From Phocoena phocoena (taxonomy: Eukaryota; Chordata; Mammalia; Artiodactyla; Phocoenidae): 64,000 bases of DNA. This document shows positions 63,613 through 64,000 of the stretch, piece after piece. Under the pieces are notes generated by a model. The model made no database searches. It was not told where the DNA came from and worked only from the letters and a program-made list of their open reading frames with translations. Location of the stretch: contig NC_089232.1 in the NCBI RefSeq assembly GCF_963924675.1, forward strand, positions 44,618,522-44,682,521, in the 5' to 3' direction. A program made the position numbers and the translations under genes. Position 1 is the stretch's first letter. Each line of letters opens with the position of its first letter.

Positions 63613-63738
63613 GAATTTCAGATAAGCAACGAATAATTTCTTAGTACAAGTATGTCCCTTGCAATGTTATGTTGCATGCAATTATATTGCATGGGACATA
63701 CTTGTACTAAGAAATTATTCGTTGCTTATCTGAAATTC
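63613..63738. repeat. Near-perfect 53-bp inverted repeat (hairpin, MITE-like)
   Basis: The arms 63613-63665 and 63686-63738 are reverse complements at 52 of 53 positions, with a 20-nt loop that itself holds the palindrome TTGCATGCAA. Arm sequence begins GAATTTCAGATAAGCAACGA. Text to the right (TTGGGCCTCCTGTATTTTTA, then TCTGGTGACCC) looks like the outer end of a common mammalian palindromic element whose matching left end is missing. Confidence 0.93.
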
Positions 63739-64000
63739 AAATTTAATTGGGCCTCCTGTATTTTTATTTGCTCTATCTGGTGACCCTCCCCAAATGCTGG
63801 TTAACTAATGGCCAACCCTTGGGTGCCCTTACTTGTTCCAGAGACCCTCCCCCCACCAACTGGGAACCATAGTCTACTCCTTTTCTGGAGGTAAAACGAA
63901 AGTAAGAGCCTGGCTTAACAAACCAAATCCTCCCCAATCCTCTACTACCACCAAGTATGAGGCAAGGATTTGAAAGTTACATTAACCCTTTCAAGCTCCT
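63739..64000. other. Intron sequence, partly the right end of the palindromic element
   Basis: 63739-63785 looks like the outer arm of the hairpin element. The rest is unique-looking intron. Confidence 0.45.

Overview
The window is nuclear DNA from a mammal, most likely a cetacean. It is AT-rich and intron-dominated. It is littered with tRNA(Glu)-derived SINEs of the CHR type, both the long CHR-1-like form and the short CHR-2-like form ending in GTACCGC plus poly(A), and with L1 copies of the cetartiodactyl kind. The short CHR-2-like SINE is the main reason for choosing a whale or dolphin over a ruminant. There are no bacterial-style operons, tRNA or rRNA genes, or CRISPR arrays.

One protein-coding gene fills the window on the minus strand: EML6, a microtubule-associated protein with three HELP/WD40 units. 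Twelve coding exons run from 62487 down to 12093. All have GT-AG borders, all splice phases chain without a break, and together they give 1,660 nt (about 553 residues). They cover the second half of the middle EMAP unit and the acidic linker towards the third unit. The gene continues off both ends: no exon was recognised at 62488-64000 or 1-12092.

Region by region. 1-12092: intron with an old L1, five CHR SINEs and a 5'-truncated L1 with a clear target-site duplication. 12093-12519: two exons. 12520-22923: intron with several L1 3' ends, one inverted by twin priming, and two SINEs. 22924-27111: two exons. 27112-39375: intron with a roughly 5-kb, 5'-truncated L1 nested inside an older L1. 39376-51240: seven exons in shorter introns with MIR, L2, MLT1 and SINE copies. 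51241-62393: an 11-kb intron holding old L1s, one of which carries a SINE and a whole but dead mariner transposon. 62394-62487: the most upstream exon. 63613-63738: a near-perfect 53-bp inverted repeat.

The genes do not form a system. The window is an intronic repeat landscape around one conserved cytoskeletal gene. The most interesting signals are structural: nested insertions, a twin-primed L1, the hairpin, an unexplained repeat pair at 50440 and 52327, a composite SINE, and a marked antisense bias of L1 relative to EML6. I found no convincing undescribed biological system.
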